Positions 24,445-37,859 of a stretch of DNA of 64,000 nt are shown piece by piece. Every line of letters starts with the position of its first letter. Positions within the stretch are counted from its first letter, which is position 1. Location of the stretch: the NCBI GenBank assembly GCA_025677815.1, contig JAIXMP010000006.1:248001-312000 (forward strand), given 5' to 3'. The notes below the pieces were generated by a model. The model saw only the letters and a list, made by a program, of their open reading frames with translations, did no database searches and was not told the DNA's origin. Position numbers and translations under genes: made by a program. Origin of the DNA: Phascolomyces articulosus. Lineage: Eukaryota > Mucoromycota > Mucoromycetes > Mucorales > Lichtheimiaceae.

Positions 24445-26158
24445 TTAACAAGCTTCTGCAGCAACAGCAGTCGTTGTGGAGGATGGATTCATCATATTAT
24501 CTTCAGGATTGGGTGAAATATGAACCCCATTAAGTTTTTTGCCTTCTGATTGATCCGATTTCTTGTTCATACTAAAATGATGACTTGCAAAAGCAGACAT
24601 GGGTGCGATATTAGCAAGGAAAGGGACTTTGGTCGAAAGTTCATTCATCACTTGAGCACGATTTTGTTGCGCCATGGATCGATACGACACCACATGACTA
24701 CGCATACTTTCAACTGAACGTTGTAATAAAGGCATTAAAACCATATCTTGAGACATGGCCAACATATTACGTGCGCGTTCCACACGAGAAATATCCTTGC
24801 GATCCAATTCTTGACGTAAAATATCATATTCTTTTTGAGCAATATCAATCATGGGTTGCACAACATGGGCTTGGACTGGTTCTGGTAATTGAGATTTGTA
24901 GGAATCCAAGTGATCGACCAATTGTTGTGTTTGACTGAAAAGCCAACCACCTAGTCGCATCATGGCTGCTGCTTGTTGTTCTTGTTCGATTTTTCCATCT
25001 TCTGAATTCTCCTTTTTGCCACCTTCTCCTTTTGTTGTATCCAATTGAACTGCAATGCGTTTGGCAATTCGAATCGAAAGTGAGTTGGCAATACGATACA
25101 TTCGTAATAATTGACTATGTGAATAAGGATCCTCCTTTTGTATTTCTTCCCCTTCATCATCTACATGTAATCGTTGACCATCTTGAGGATCAATCAATTC
25201 ATCTTCCATATCTTGTTCTTGTTGTTTTTTTTTCTTGTCATTGGGTGTTCCTTCCTCTTGTGGGAAATATTGATCCAAGACAGCCTCAACATTATCAATG
25301 ACCAAAGACATACGTCGACTCATATCATTGGAAGCTGCATCAGCAGGAGCACGGAATCGATGAATGGCAGTACCAATACGACCTTTAATATCATTGGCCA
25401 TGACATTGGGCGCTTGTTTTAGATCTTGACCTGTAGCATGGACAAGCATAGGAAACCGTTGTTCGACAAGATCCAATGACATGTTCCCCAAAGCATTGGC
25501 TCGTTCCCAATGCGCATACAATCGACTGTTTTGTTCCACAACCGATGTGGGGATATAAGGTTGTGTCTTGGTTACAAGCGTTGAAAGTGTCCGTCCAGCG
25601 AATCTTCCAAGCGCATGTCGTTGTACAATGTTATTGGCATTTGAAATACTATCTTGTACAAGAGGAATAGAAGCCAGTCTTGTAAAGAAACTTCCGCTAT
25701 ATCCTTGTTTAGAGGGTGATGTGGTCGATGATGAAGGAAATACATCGTAGTCGTGATGATCAGAAATACCATTTGTTGTAGCATCTTGAAATCCATTTAC
25801 TGCTGTTGTTGCTGTATTGCCATTACCGTTGGATGCTGTGTCAGTTGAAGAAGTGGCGGTGGATGTATCCGTGGCATTGGGTGTGTTATTATTGTTTGAA
25901 CTAGTATTGGTGGCAGAAGGTGGCAGTTCGTACTCCTTGATATCGTCCTCCTGATGTATTTGGTACGCACTTTCATCACTTGTTCTTCCTTCGTCATCCA
26001 CTATTATATTTATGATTGTACCATTCTTTCTTATCAGAGTTCTGCATAAAATTTTTTTCTGAACTATTCAATAACGACGTTGTCTACTGATAGTCCAAGT
26101 GTTTTTTTTTTTTTTTACCTGAATTCTCGTGATATTCATACCAATCACCAGCAGCCAT
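24445..26158 (-). CDS. Perilipin-like lipid-droplet protein
   Basis: CDS is complement(join(24445..26000, 26119..26158)), 531 aa, starting MAAGDWYEYHENS; exon 1 carries only 13 codons plus one base. An Asn/Thr/Ser-rich N-terminal region precedes a PAT-like segment: FFTRLASIPLVQDSISNAN, then LSTLVTKTQPYIPTS and LDLVEQRFPMLVHATG. This matches perilipins and fungal Mpl1/Cap20-type proteins in pattern and spacing (short N-terminal RLASLPLV motif, repeated amphipathic helices, LxxxExxLP). Further helical stretches with 11-mer-like character run through the middle and C-terminal parts, separated by an acidic Gln/Lys-rich loop. Such proteins coat lipid droplets and control lipase access. It lies next to acyl-CoA oxidase on the same strand. 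Family assignment is fairly secure although the sequence is diverged. Confidence 0.8.
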
Positions 26159-27641
26159 GATGTTGTATTATTTATAATTTATATATATAAAAAAAAAGTT
26201 GAAAAAACGTGTAAAGAAAAAAAAAGAACAAGGAGAAGATGGTTTGATAAATGGCTTTTGAATATTTTGAGATGATAGAATGTAAAAAGGAAAAGAAGGA
26301 GTGAAATAAAAAGTGGCCTATGTTGTTGTGAACATATTATTATGGAGGATATAGGATTAGGAGCAATGAAAAAACCAAGTTGAAGGGACCTAAGCACTTT
26401 TGAAGAAAAAAGGAGTTCTTTATTGTATTGTAGTAAGAGTATAGTGTTATTCAAAAGGAGAGAGAAAGATAGAGCCATTTTGATTTTGAAAAGGAGAGTT
26501 TAGAAGAGTTTTTAAGCTTTTTTTTTTATCTCCCCTCTTTTTTTTATTTTTTTTTTATTTTTTTTATCAAGGCGATGCTCGATATTATCATTATTAACTT
26601 ATAATATGTCTATGGAGTAAAAAGCAGTAAGATGATAAGTACCTAGTAGTAGTGAAAAGTGAAGATGTCATCAATCTACTACTATATAACCTCCCTAATT
26701 TATAATTGTCCGTCTGTTATCATTCATAAGTCTATTGTAAGAAGATACACACAGACTATATACATCTACTTATACCATTCTTTTTTTTACTATGCTAACT
26801 GTTTCATATTCAAATAATACGAAAAATGATGTCACTTGAATACTATATCCATTATTAGTCTGTCAACTTTAACCTTTTATTTACTCGTTTCAAATGTCAT
26901 TGTCCATAGTTTTACAATCTTACAGCACTTTCAACAAAAAAGTGATGTTATACCATAGTTCTTTTTTTTTTACATAGTAGTCATAGGTTGGCTTATGAGG
27001 ATTATTATTCTTTCTTCATAGAAAGAAACCGCGTTTTTTTTCAAGATGGCAAATAGAATGAGGGATGAGAACCATTTTTGAATAAACATGAAATACGAAA
27101 CACTTTTTTTTTTCGAGTCTCAGAGCTGTTTTTTGTTGTTGCATAAAACCAACATATTAAAAACGTCACGCTGTTCTAATCAAATAATTATATAAAACGA
27201 AAACCACGCGCTTGATGATTCCTATTTAGTTTTATACAAGAAAAAAAAACTCCCTTCCCCCTCTTTTTTTTTAACTTTTTTGTTTCCAATCATCTTTTTT
27301 GTAATTGACCGTTTTTTTATTATTCTCTCATTCAACTTGGATAATCAAATCTTGCAAATACGATTATATTAAAAAAAAAGAAAAAGTAGTGTTGTAAGTT
27401 TAAATCTTTTTTTTTTTTTTTGGTTCCGTTCCTGCCCTTTTTTCGTAAAGCCTTTCTCTTCTTTCCCCTATAAAAATAAGCTAATTATTTTTTTTTTTAA
27501 AAAAAAAAAAAAACTTAAAAAAAAATAACCATCCAATCTCGAAACGATTATTACGAAACAAGTAAGAAAAAAAGCTTTTATAAGAAGAATAATAAAACAG
27601 CAACAACGACAACAACGACAGATATAACACACGAATATATA
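26159..27641. other. Divergent intergenic region with long poly-A/T tracts
   Basis: This lies between the divergent perilipin (minus) and NOT1 (plus) starts. Both sides carry A or T runs of 8-16 bases, likely nucleosome-depleting promoter tracts. Nothing else was recognised. Confidence 0.5.
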
Positions 27642-30600
27642 ATGTCACAACCAATCGACACATTTGCGTTAAGCAAAGTACTATTTGAAGCGGGTTACGC
27701 ATCAACGTTTACGATCGACAATGCCATGCGGGTCATGGCCACTGTGGATTTTATACAAGAAGATGTGATTGCACGAGTGTTGACCATGATGGTACGAACA
27801 CACTCAAGTTTACCAGGTGCCAATGAAGGACAAAAATGGAATATCGGCAACTTTGTCAAAGCTGTCAAGAATTTGGTATGTTTTTTTTTATCATTCTGTT
27901 TTGTTGTTAAATCGAAGAGAAAGAAAAAGAAGGAGGCAGGAGGATGTTTTTTTTTTATTTTGTTGTCTGGAGGAAGAAGAAGGACAATATATTTCTATCC
28001 AAAAAAGAAAAAAAAAGTACTGAAATTGTATCCATTATATATATTAGTATGCTACCATCAATTGGGCTACAGTTATGATCAAATTAGATCAAGCTGAAAT
28101 GATAGTGTATGATCAACATGGATTAAAGATTCTAGTAGATACATGGAATTACAGTCAACAGGTAAAATATCCAATATATGTATTACTATTATCATTACTT
28201 TTCAATGCATCGTGTGTAGGTTTGGGACGTGTTAATAATCGATTTGATCCGGTCTATTGGAAACAAATATATATATAGGATAAAGGCAATAACGAACCAT
28301 TCCCAGTTCACGCTTTCTTTCGACCATGGCAAAATGCTCGTGGTCAATTAAGTATACTTTACCACATGTTATGTGCGCCTCTTGAATTATTTGATCTCGC
28401 CAACAATCCAACCATTACCAATGTCATTCGATCAGTACATATTATGAGCCTTCATACTTCATTACGACCCATCGCTATCCGATTAGCAGCATCCCAATTA
28501 AATTGTGTCGAGATTATTGGTGCCATCATTGATCTTGCGGAAACATCAACAAGTGAGGATGTACGCGTCTTGATGGATCGATTGACCCTTCGAACTCCAG
28601 AATTACTTTTATTAGGCCTTGCACAATTACAGGTACATCTTTTTCTTGTGACACTCTGACTTATAATGCTTTATGGTTTTTTTTTCTCACTCCTCTTCCC
28701 AAAAACGTTATTTATTAGCCCATTCGAAGTGGTTTACATCGAGATCTTTTAATCAAACTACTCAGTATTTTCTTAATTGGACATGCTAATACTTCGTTGG
28801 TGATTTCAATATTATGGCGTGTTCAACCTACATTATTATTGGAAGGACTTTTGGATATGTACAAAAAGGATCCCACCTCTGTACCACGTATTCTAGATAT
28901 TGTACAAGAAGCTAAAGTAAGGATGAAATTCGGGGAGAGGAGATGTGTCATTTAGATAAAATTATATAAAAGTGAATAGAAACTTACCCATCGATGAACA
29001 TGATGACTTTGTTTTTCTTTTAGATTTTGGTCCATATATTACATGCTGATGTGCCATTCTTTACACTCGATTTAGCTGCTCTTGCAGCTCGACGACAAAA
29101 TTTAAATTTGGGAAAATGGTTAACAGAACGATTGAATGAAGATGGTGTTCCATTTGCCATTGCATGTGTTGAATTTTTGGAAAAGAAGTGTACGGATGAA
29201 ATGATACGACATTCACAAGGAAACAGTAATGTAGCAACGGTTCATCTATCAAAAGGTGTTGTTCAAATATTTTCTCGCGTTTTATCTGATAGGTTTGTAA
29301 AATTTCATTGTTTTTGTTGAGAGATCTGGATATGGTATATGATGAGAGGAAAGGATGAAAGATAAAAGGTAGTTCAGACAGGATCTTTGGATATTCATAC
29401 TCCCATCATTACTTTATGTTTTATTTTTAGTCCACTTCCCCAGCAAGATGGTGAAAAACTATGGAAAATTATGCAGTTTTATTCTCAGATGCTTTCCCAG
29501 CTGGATGATGATACAACACCTACTGAAGAGCGGTCATTACCACCAGGATATGGTCCTGAAATGAATGGAGATCCTTCTACTGAAATTGAAGATATGGTGC
29601 GATCTTATTTTGAACGACTCTATACAGGCGAACTATCTGCTGAGCAATTTATTGCTGTATTGAATGCATGCCATGATTCAAAAGATCCAAAACAAGCAGA
29701 CTTTTTCTCATGCACTGTTCATACTTTGGTAATTCATCTTTTTTTTAAAAAAAATCAATTTTTTCTTTCTTCTAACCTATATTTAATATATACATTAGCT
29801 TGACGAAGCACGGTTCTTCAATCAATATCCTGATCATGAACTTGCTGTTACAGGCAAATTACTTGGTTTATTAATCGATAAACATTTGATTTCATATTCG
29901 TTATTACGATTAGCACTCAAACATGTATTGGACGCGTTGAATCATCCACTGGGCACCAAAATGTTCAATTTTGGCATTCTTGCATTGGCACAATTTCGAA
30001 ACCGCCTTTCAGAATGGCCACAATATACTATGCTTTTATCGAAAATCACAGGTATCAAGGAATACCCACCCATCATGGATAGTATTGCCACAGCATTACA
30101 ACAATTGGCCAACACTGTTCATGTCGATAGTGAAGGAAGAGTTTTGAATTCACCCTCTGTTTCTGAAAGAACCCATCTTTCAAGAGATCATGCACGATCC
30201 CCTGCGCCTTCCACTTCAGCAACAACAAGCGTCACTGGCAAACAAGTCGACGCAAAGAGTCCTATGGTTATATCCAAAGGGGGATTATTGGAAAAATCCT
30301 CTGCTTATGCCAATTCATATACACCTCCACCTTCGGATGTCCAAGAAAAAATTGCTTTTGCTATCAACAACCTTTCCTTGAGTAATATGCATGATAAAGT
30401 GTCTCAATTGGATCCCCTGTTAGATGAAAATACTTGGGGGTGGTTTAGTCATTATCTTGTTGTTCGTCGGGTCACATTGGAACGCAACAATCATGAACTC
30501 TACGCCTCTTTGCTCAATACACTGGAGAAACCACCTCTTTGTGATATGGTGGTCGAGGAAACGTATAAAAATATTCAAATTTTGCTTAAAGCAGAAGGCA

Positions 30601-33600
30601 CTGCTGCTTCACAGACGGATCGAAATGCCTTGAAAGCATTGGGAAGTTGGCTTGGACGAATGACACTTGCAAGGAATAAACCGATTCGGCACAAAGATTT
30701 GTCATTCAAGGTAAATGTTCTTTTTTTTTTGAAGGGAGATTGCCAAAAAAAAAGAGATATTAACTGAACTCATATGTATGGGTGATTTCAATGGGGTAGG
30801 ATTTGTTATTGGACTTTTATGACAGTAACAAGCTCATTCTGGCAATTCCATTGACATGCAAAGTGTTACAAGAAGCCCAAGATAGTAAAATCTTCAAACC
30901 TCCGAATCCATGGCTTATGAGGATATTAAAGTTGCTCGCAGAACTTTATTGGCATGAAGAATTACGATTGAACTTGAAGTTTGAAATTGAACTTTTATAC
31001 AAGACTTTAAATTTGGATTTGAATGGTAAAAAACGATGAATCTATTTGAGGATGAAAGGATCCGTGGGGTAATGGATGGATGATAGGTACTAAGGATATA
31101 TATGTTTGCCAATGCTGAAATTAGAAATTGAACCGACTACACTCTTGGAAGAAAGACAACAAGCGCGTGCTACCATGAATATCAATGACGTTCACCATCA
31201 GTATCAGAAAGGAAATGATCTTGAACAACCTAAACTCTTGTCACAGCAACAGCAACAACAACAGTCAACTATCACAAGTAAATCAGTTCCAGCTCCTTCC
31301 TCGATCCAACAAGCCAAGTTGGAGGATACGCGTGAAGATGATCAACGTACATGGCCTACTGGTATGTTTAGATCCTATTTTTTTTTTAAAAAAAAAGAAT
31401 AATCAAAATCTCAGTGCCTTTATGCTTACCAAACCTAATCCATCTTATTTATTATATATATATATTACAGATGAAAAGACTTTTAACATTGATGTGACCA
31501 CGTTGATAACCCGATTGCAATTCAGTCCTGCTGTGCTTCATACATTTGATCAACAACCTATTACCAAACGAATTATATTCAATGCTATTTCAGAATCCTA
31601 TAAAAATGTAAGTTGTGAAACTCAACTGTATTCTTTGAACACAAGAAAAGAAAAATACGATGAAAGGGAAAAAAGGATAGTGAACTAATAAGAAATGTAT
31701 ATGGAACATTATATACATGTAGGTGGCTTCCTCAGCTATTGCAACAGCTGCCAACATTGCTTGTATCTCGGCAAGACATTTTGTATTAAAAGATTTTGCA
31801 ACAGATCCAGATGAAATGAAATTGAAACGAGCAGCGCATAAAATGGTGGGTACTCTTTCTGGTAGTTTATCCATTGCTACTTGCAAAGAACCCTTGTGTA
31901 ATGCGATCATCAATTCGATTCGAGCTCAATTTGCTCAAATTCAATTACCAGAGGTAAATATATATCTATTACATAAATAATCTCCCAACGATTTTCTTAA
32001 GCAAACATTTATTATTTAAAATAATTAGGCTGCAGCAGATGAAATTGGTGGATCGATCATTCTTGATAACATTGAATTAATGGAAGCATTTATTGATCAA
32101 CTCGGACAAATGCGTGCTATTGCTGAAGTGGATCGAGTGATTTCTGCATCCTATAGCAGTCGACGTGTACATAAAGAGGTAACTTTTTTTCTTATCAGAT
32201 AGCGTTATATTTTTATAATCTTCATCTTAGGAGAAATGGTTTATTTATATTGTTACTTTTTTTTAATAGCAACACATCCGATCACCTTATTTTGATGTCT
32301 TGAGCTACCAAGGATCACCTCACAATATTAGTTTGCCTGATATACTTCGTCCCAATGGAAGCATTGATGCGGAGCAAATGCAAGTGTATGATGCATTTGA
32401 TCAATTGCCTATTCATGGACCTGAAGCGAGAGTAACCAATTTCCAGGATAATGAACCTACTGTCGCTAGTAGTGGTGGTGGTCTTCCATCCAAATTACCA
32501 GGTGAACCTGTACATTCTCCTCAGCAAGATGATACTACCAATGGTGGCAATACCATTTCGGATTCAAAGCTAGAGGTAATTTTTTTTAAAAGAAAATACA
32601 CACACACATATATATATTATTGAAACCGAATGATCCAAATGATTGTACAGAGGAATATACGTTTATTAATTTATATACAAATATATACCTATCTAGGCTT
32701 TACTCGCAGAAATGGATCGCTGTGTTCGACAAGCATGTAATTCAACTGTACAAAATTTCAAGGAACTTTCACCTGATCATGAACTTTACCAATTTTTGCG
32801 ACAATTCTTCATGTTTATTCGCAACAGTGGTATTCCTGTACAACACATGCAAACATTTACAGAAAAAGTGGTTTTGGCACTTTTTGAGAGTAACAATATA
32901 CTTACTCTAGAAGCATACACTGTCTTTTTACAAATCATTCTCGAACTTTATCCAATGCTTGCAAAGGAGGTGATTGGTTGGCTTGTTTATGCTGATGACG
33001 AGGTAAGTGATAAAATATCTATATATGATTCAAGATGTATAACGAAAAGTGATCTTTTTGTTTTATCCCGATGGTTTTATTAATATGTTTTTTTTACTAT
33101 ACAATAGAGAAAATATAATGCACAAGTGACAGCGATGTGTATGTCGTATGATTTGGTTCCAATGGAAGAATATGATACACAATTATCTCGATTAATTCGT
33201 GCCAAAGCCGATGGTATTATGGATTATGCAGCCTTGTTGATTAAACTTTGTTTACTCTCCAATAATTCAAGCTCTATTTTGGAAGATCATGTATTATCCG
33301 TTGCAGCTTTAAATCAACTTGTTGAAGATGGAGAAGCACCTCCTTCGTAAGTATTTTTTTTTCATTTTTTTAACATAAATAACGAAAGGAAAGTTTGAAC
33401 TAAATTGACAATTGTGTTTTTTTTTGCTCTGTTGAATATATAGAGTTGTGGCTGTCATTTCAGATTTACGATTCCAGTATGAAAAACCTTATTCTCATGT
33501 CAAAAATACAGACGTGGATTATTTGGAATTACGCATGTTATTGGCTGAATGGACTCGATTTTGTTTACATCCTTTGTCTTCTGAAACAATGTTGGATACA

Positions 33601-34120
33601 TTTGCTGCTCAGGTAAGAAAAAAAACACTCTGTCTATCTCGATAGTTTATTTGTGATGAGGTGTTTTGTATATAATGTGAAGGATGTTTGGCGGATTACT
33701 CAAATTATATATATATCTCTTTTTAGATTTTGCAAAAGATTACGATTAGTAAAGAAAAACAAAGTGCATTCTTGCGATTGTGCATTCAAACATCCATTCA
33801 ACAATATATGACCTTTTGTTCATTGCCCTTACCACAACAAGCACGTATGAAGGAATCAACTGATTCTGTTGCACGACTGATTGCCTGTATGGTTTCTGTA
33901 CAAGTAAACAAAAAGGGAAATGCAGATGCTGCTTCCAGCCTTTTGAACGATGCCTTGTCTGTTTGTGTATTATTACTTGCCCATTGTCATGAAGTACAAG
34001 GACGTGATTTTGATCAACGACCTTTCCTTCGTTTGTTTATTTCATCGTATATTGAAGTCAACAAAAAAGCACCAGCTCTCAATCCTGTCGTTTCCTTTAG
34101 GTATGTATATATATTTGTTT

Positions 34121-34161
<41 letters not shown>

Positions 34162-35633
34162 GTGTGTGTCAATAGAATGTATGTTTAACAATGATTTGGG
34201 TTTTTTTGTTTTATTTAGTGAAATTTTCTACAGCATTCGACCCACGGTTGTACCTGGATTTGCATTCTCTTGGTTACAATTAATATCGCACCGTGTCGTT
34301 CTCTCCGACCTTCTTGCTGGCAATGATATGGAACGATGGAAACTTTGTAGAAAACTAATCATTGTATTAATGGATTTCCTTGGCATGATTGTGGATGAAG
34401 GTGGTCTTGGTGTTCAATCTGCACAATTGTTCTATCGTAGCACATTACGTACGCTGGTCGTTCTTTTGCATGATTTCCCCGAGTTCCTCAGCCATTATTA
34501 CATGGAATTTGTTGTTGCTATTCCTCATAGTTGTGTACAAATCCGTAATTTGATTTTAAGTGCATTCCCAAGAACCATGCGTTTACCTGACCCTTCCGCG
34601 CCCGATATGGAATTGGATGGTTTACCAGAATATAACGAAAACCCCATTATTTCAACCGACTATATCCAATTGCTTTCTGTTGCGCTCCATGATGATCATA
34701 CAACGAGTAATGGTAACAAGAAGTTAGTGACGTTAAAAGCACGCGCTAAACGGTATCTCCACCAACACACTCATACCTCCATGAATGGTAAAGGCAGTGA
34801 TGAGGAAGAGGACGATGACGACGAGGACGATGATTTTACTTCATCAGCAACGCTCACTTTCTATCACCAAGTGTTACAATTTTTGAAAAAGGATCATCTG
34901 GATGACCATGATACCAAATCTTCCATCAGTTCTCTTCATCAACTTGAATTTGTATCTTATCATGCAGATAGAATGGAAGCTTTAGTTTTATTCCTTGGTG
35001 TACAAACAATCAATGCCAATAATACCTCTTATGAAAACATTGGCTCAAATCCAGCTGTGCTGGTATACATATACCTCTTGGAGCAAATGTCCCCACAAGG
35101 TAAATATTTTTATTGATGGAGTATCTTGTTGGAATATCATGTTTTTGTTTGTATATTAATCCGCATTTTTTAATGACATAGGCCGATATTTGTTACTAAA
35201 TGCAATTGTTGATCAATTGAGATACCCAAATACACATACTTACTTTTTCCGCACCGTGGTATTACATCTATTTGCTACTCAAGCTGAAGATATCAAAGAG
35301 AATATCACCAGGTATTGTATTATTTTTTTTGTCGTTTTCAATTTTGGTAAATTATTCATAATTTGTTCTTTTTTATAGGGTATTATTGGAACGATTAATA
35401 GTCAATCGTCCTCATCCATGGGGTCTACTTGCTACTTTTATTGAGTTGCTAAGTGCTCCTAATTTCTGGCAACATAACTTCATCCATGCAGCACCTGATT
35501 TTGAACGTTTATTTGATAATGTTTCAAGGTAAACTAAGTTTCAGAAACCCAGAAAAAAGACTAGTTCATACAGTAAATACTAAGTTATTATTCCTTTTTT
35601 TTCTGATATAGATATGTCAAACATCGAGCATAA
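27642..35633 (+). CDS. NOT1: CCR4-NOT complex scaffold subunit NOT1 (CNOT1)
   Basis: This is a gene of about 20 exons, starting [16 protein letters not shown] and ending with YVKHRA and TAA at 35631-35633. Early junctions fixed by reading: 27642-27875, 28048-28161, 28279-28632, 28719-28916, 29024-29292, 29431-29728, 29799-30710. NOT1 is the large scaffold of the cytoplasmic deadenylase, binding CAF1/CCR4, CAF40, NOT2-NOT5 and RNA-binding regulators. Recognisable parts: [17 protein letters not shown] in the N-terminal half, [17 protein letters not shown] before the TTP-binding-like region, the MIF4G CAF1-binding part ([18 protein letters not shown]), the central helical DUF3819 region ([13 protein letters not shown]), and the C-terminal NOT1 domain ([44 protein letters not shown]). 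An acidic insert ([11 protein letters not shown]) interrupts the C-terminal domain near 34800. All exons examined join in frame. Confidence 0.95.
34124..34158. repeat. (CT)n microsatellite in a NOT1 intron
   Basis: About 17 CT units lie just after a GTATGT donor, inside the pyrimidine-rich part of an intron and followed by a short GT run. Confidence 0.9.
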
Positions 35634-36230
35634 AGATCAATACCTCATTTTATTATAAATTTTGCAACAATAACAATCTTTGTAATATATAATACACAAT
35701 CTCACTCCCACTTATAAATATATACTTTACATACACACAATATATACACCATTGCGCTACTTTTTTGCCTTTCCAAGATGATAATTTTGTTTTATAATAT
35801 AATCATTGCAAATTCATTTATAACATATCAACAACAATCACTAATTAAATAGTAATATTAACAATAATAATAATAAACCATATTCTTTCATATCCATAAC
35901 TTAATTTCATTTATTGAAAAAAAAAAAAAGTTGCTCAAATTATTGAAAAATTAAAGCGGAGTTAAGCCTTGAAAGGATTATGTTGCTGAAGGATGCCGAA
36001 TCTTGAACAACCTCTTTTGCCCGTGTGATATTTGGTAAGTAGCGATATGAGAAATAAGCATCATAAGAGAATAGGAAGATACGATGGAAAGGAATGACAT
36101 GTATCGATCGAGGAATGGATGGATGGATAGATTAATGATTGGATGGATCGATGTATGAATGGATCATTTTTCAAAAACTTACGCTTTACATGATTTTTTT
36201 CATATATTACATTAGGGAATTTAATTGACC

Positions 36231-36967
36231 ATGAAGGTACGACATTTTAATTGTTTTTATTATTATTCATAAAAGGAAATCGTAAACGCCATAAAAAAAA
36301 TATGGAAAAAACGACTGGAACGAGTGAAACAAATGTATCAAAATAAAGGACAAAGAAAAACTTACCAGTACGATTGTGCGATTTATTATTATTATTATTA
36401 TAACAGGACATTTACAAGGACGACGAACTTACCATTCCCGAGGGTGTTACTGTTGACATCAAGTCGCGTGTTGTTACCGTCAAGGGTCCCCGCGGTGAGC
36501 TCACCAAGAACTTGCGCCACTTGAACATTGAAATCAAGTTTGTTGGCAAGAACTTACTTAAATTCGTCGTCTACCACGGTGCCCGTAAGCACGTTGCTGC
36601 CATTCGTACTGTCCGTTCGCATGTCAACAACATGATCACTGGTGTTACCAAGGGCTTCCAATACAAGTTGCGTTACGTCTACGCCCATTTCCCCATCAAC
36701 GTTATCATCAATGGTAATGGTGATGCCGTCGAAATCCGTAACTTCTTGGGTCAAAAGGTTGTCTTCCACGTCAAGATGCGTGGTGATGCCAAGTGTGAAG
36801 CTTCCAAGGCTCAAAAGGATGAATTAGTCATCACTGGTAACGATCTTGAAGCTGTCTCCCAATCCGCTGCTGATATCCAACAAATCTGCCGTGTCAAGAA
36901 CAAGGATATCCGTAAGTTTTTGGATGGTATCTACGTTTCTGAACGCAATGTCATTGAACAAGAGTAA
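36231..36967 (+). CDS. RPL9: 60S ribosomal protein L9 (uL6)
   Basis: CDS is join(36231..36236, 36407..36967), 188 aa. Exon 1 encodes only Met-Lys; the 170-bp intron starts GTACGA and ends ACAG. Exon 2 gives [89 protein letters not shown] and [17 protein letters not shown], matching eukaryotic L9 along its full length. It is a large-subunit protein near the base of the stalk. Codon use is strongly biased towards GCC, GTC, AAG and CGT, unlike its neighbours, as expected for high expression. A tiny first exon plus one long intron is common in ribosomal protein genes. I saw no snoRNA C/D boxes in the intron. Confidence 0.97.
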
Positions 36968-37859
36968 ATTATTTGACTTGCTTACTCGAGTTTAATAAAA
37001 AAATTAATAATTGTAACAAAATAAATCAAAAATACTGTTCTTGATGGTGTTTTTCTTTTCATGTTCTTCAATTAAAAACATTGGACTTGGGATTGGGATA
37101 TTTTGGTTTTTATATGTGAATGTTGATATAGGGATGAGGAAAAAAGGGGCTTTTATTTATTTATTGCATTGAACTGCTGGATTAATGTTATTTTAGCTGT
37201 CAACTTTATTTGCTTCAAAATAATAAAAATGTTGTCAATTGATGCGCTGCATAGGAGTTCCAAAAAAATCACAGGTGAGATTCTGAAATTATGAAGAAAC
37301 TGTTTGAAAATCATAATCACATAATAAAGATAAGAAATGAAAACTTACACGTTTTTGAGTACCGGGACTCTCCCTCTTACAAACCGAAGCTCACAAGAAG
37401 GATACCCGATACCTGCGCCTATCTAAGACAGACGGTGCGCCCCACAGCACATGAGCCGAAGCACACGCTTATGAATAAAAAGAAACAAAATAAATGCCCT
37501 TAATTTTCGAGCGTTGTAACTGAAATGTTTCTAATAAAAAAATGGAATAGGTCAAAAATGACCCACCCCATGAATAAAAGAAAAAAAGAAATGGTTATAG
37601 TTAGTCCTTCAATTTTATATTATATAATAAAAAACACAATCCATCCACCATAATTGTTTTTTAAAAGATAATAGTTACCTTTTACAAGAGGTTCTTCATT
37701 CGTGTAAAACTTGCTGACCATTTCAGATAGCTTGAGATGACTCATCCTCACGGGAGCTACTTGATGCAGGCGAACCATGGCATACACACACGCAGGCTAA
37801 GTGAGATAAAACTTGCCCATGACTTGAGCATCATTTGGAAAACGCGAACGTATGGAACG
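36968..37859. other. Downstream spacer with a GC-richer patch
   Basis: The 3' region of RPL9. The stretch 37351-37473 is markedly GC-richer than its surroundings and does not read as protein, tRNA or 5S rRNA. The rest is AT-rich with no recognised content. Confidence 0.4.

Noticed and set aside
36237..36406. snoRNA in the RPL9 intron
   Set aside because: No C box/D box pair or H/ACA hairpins were found.
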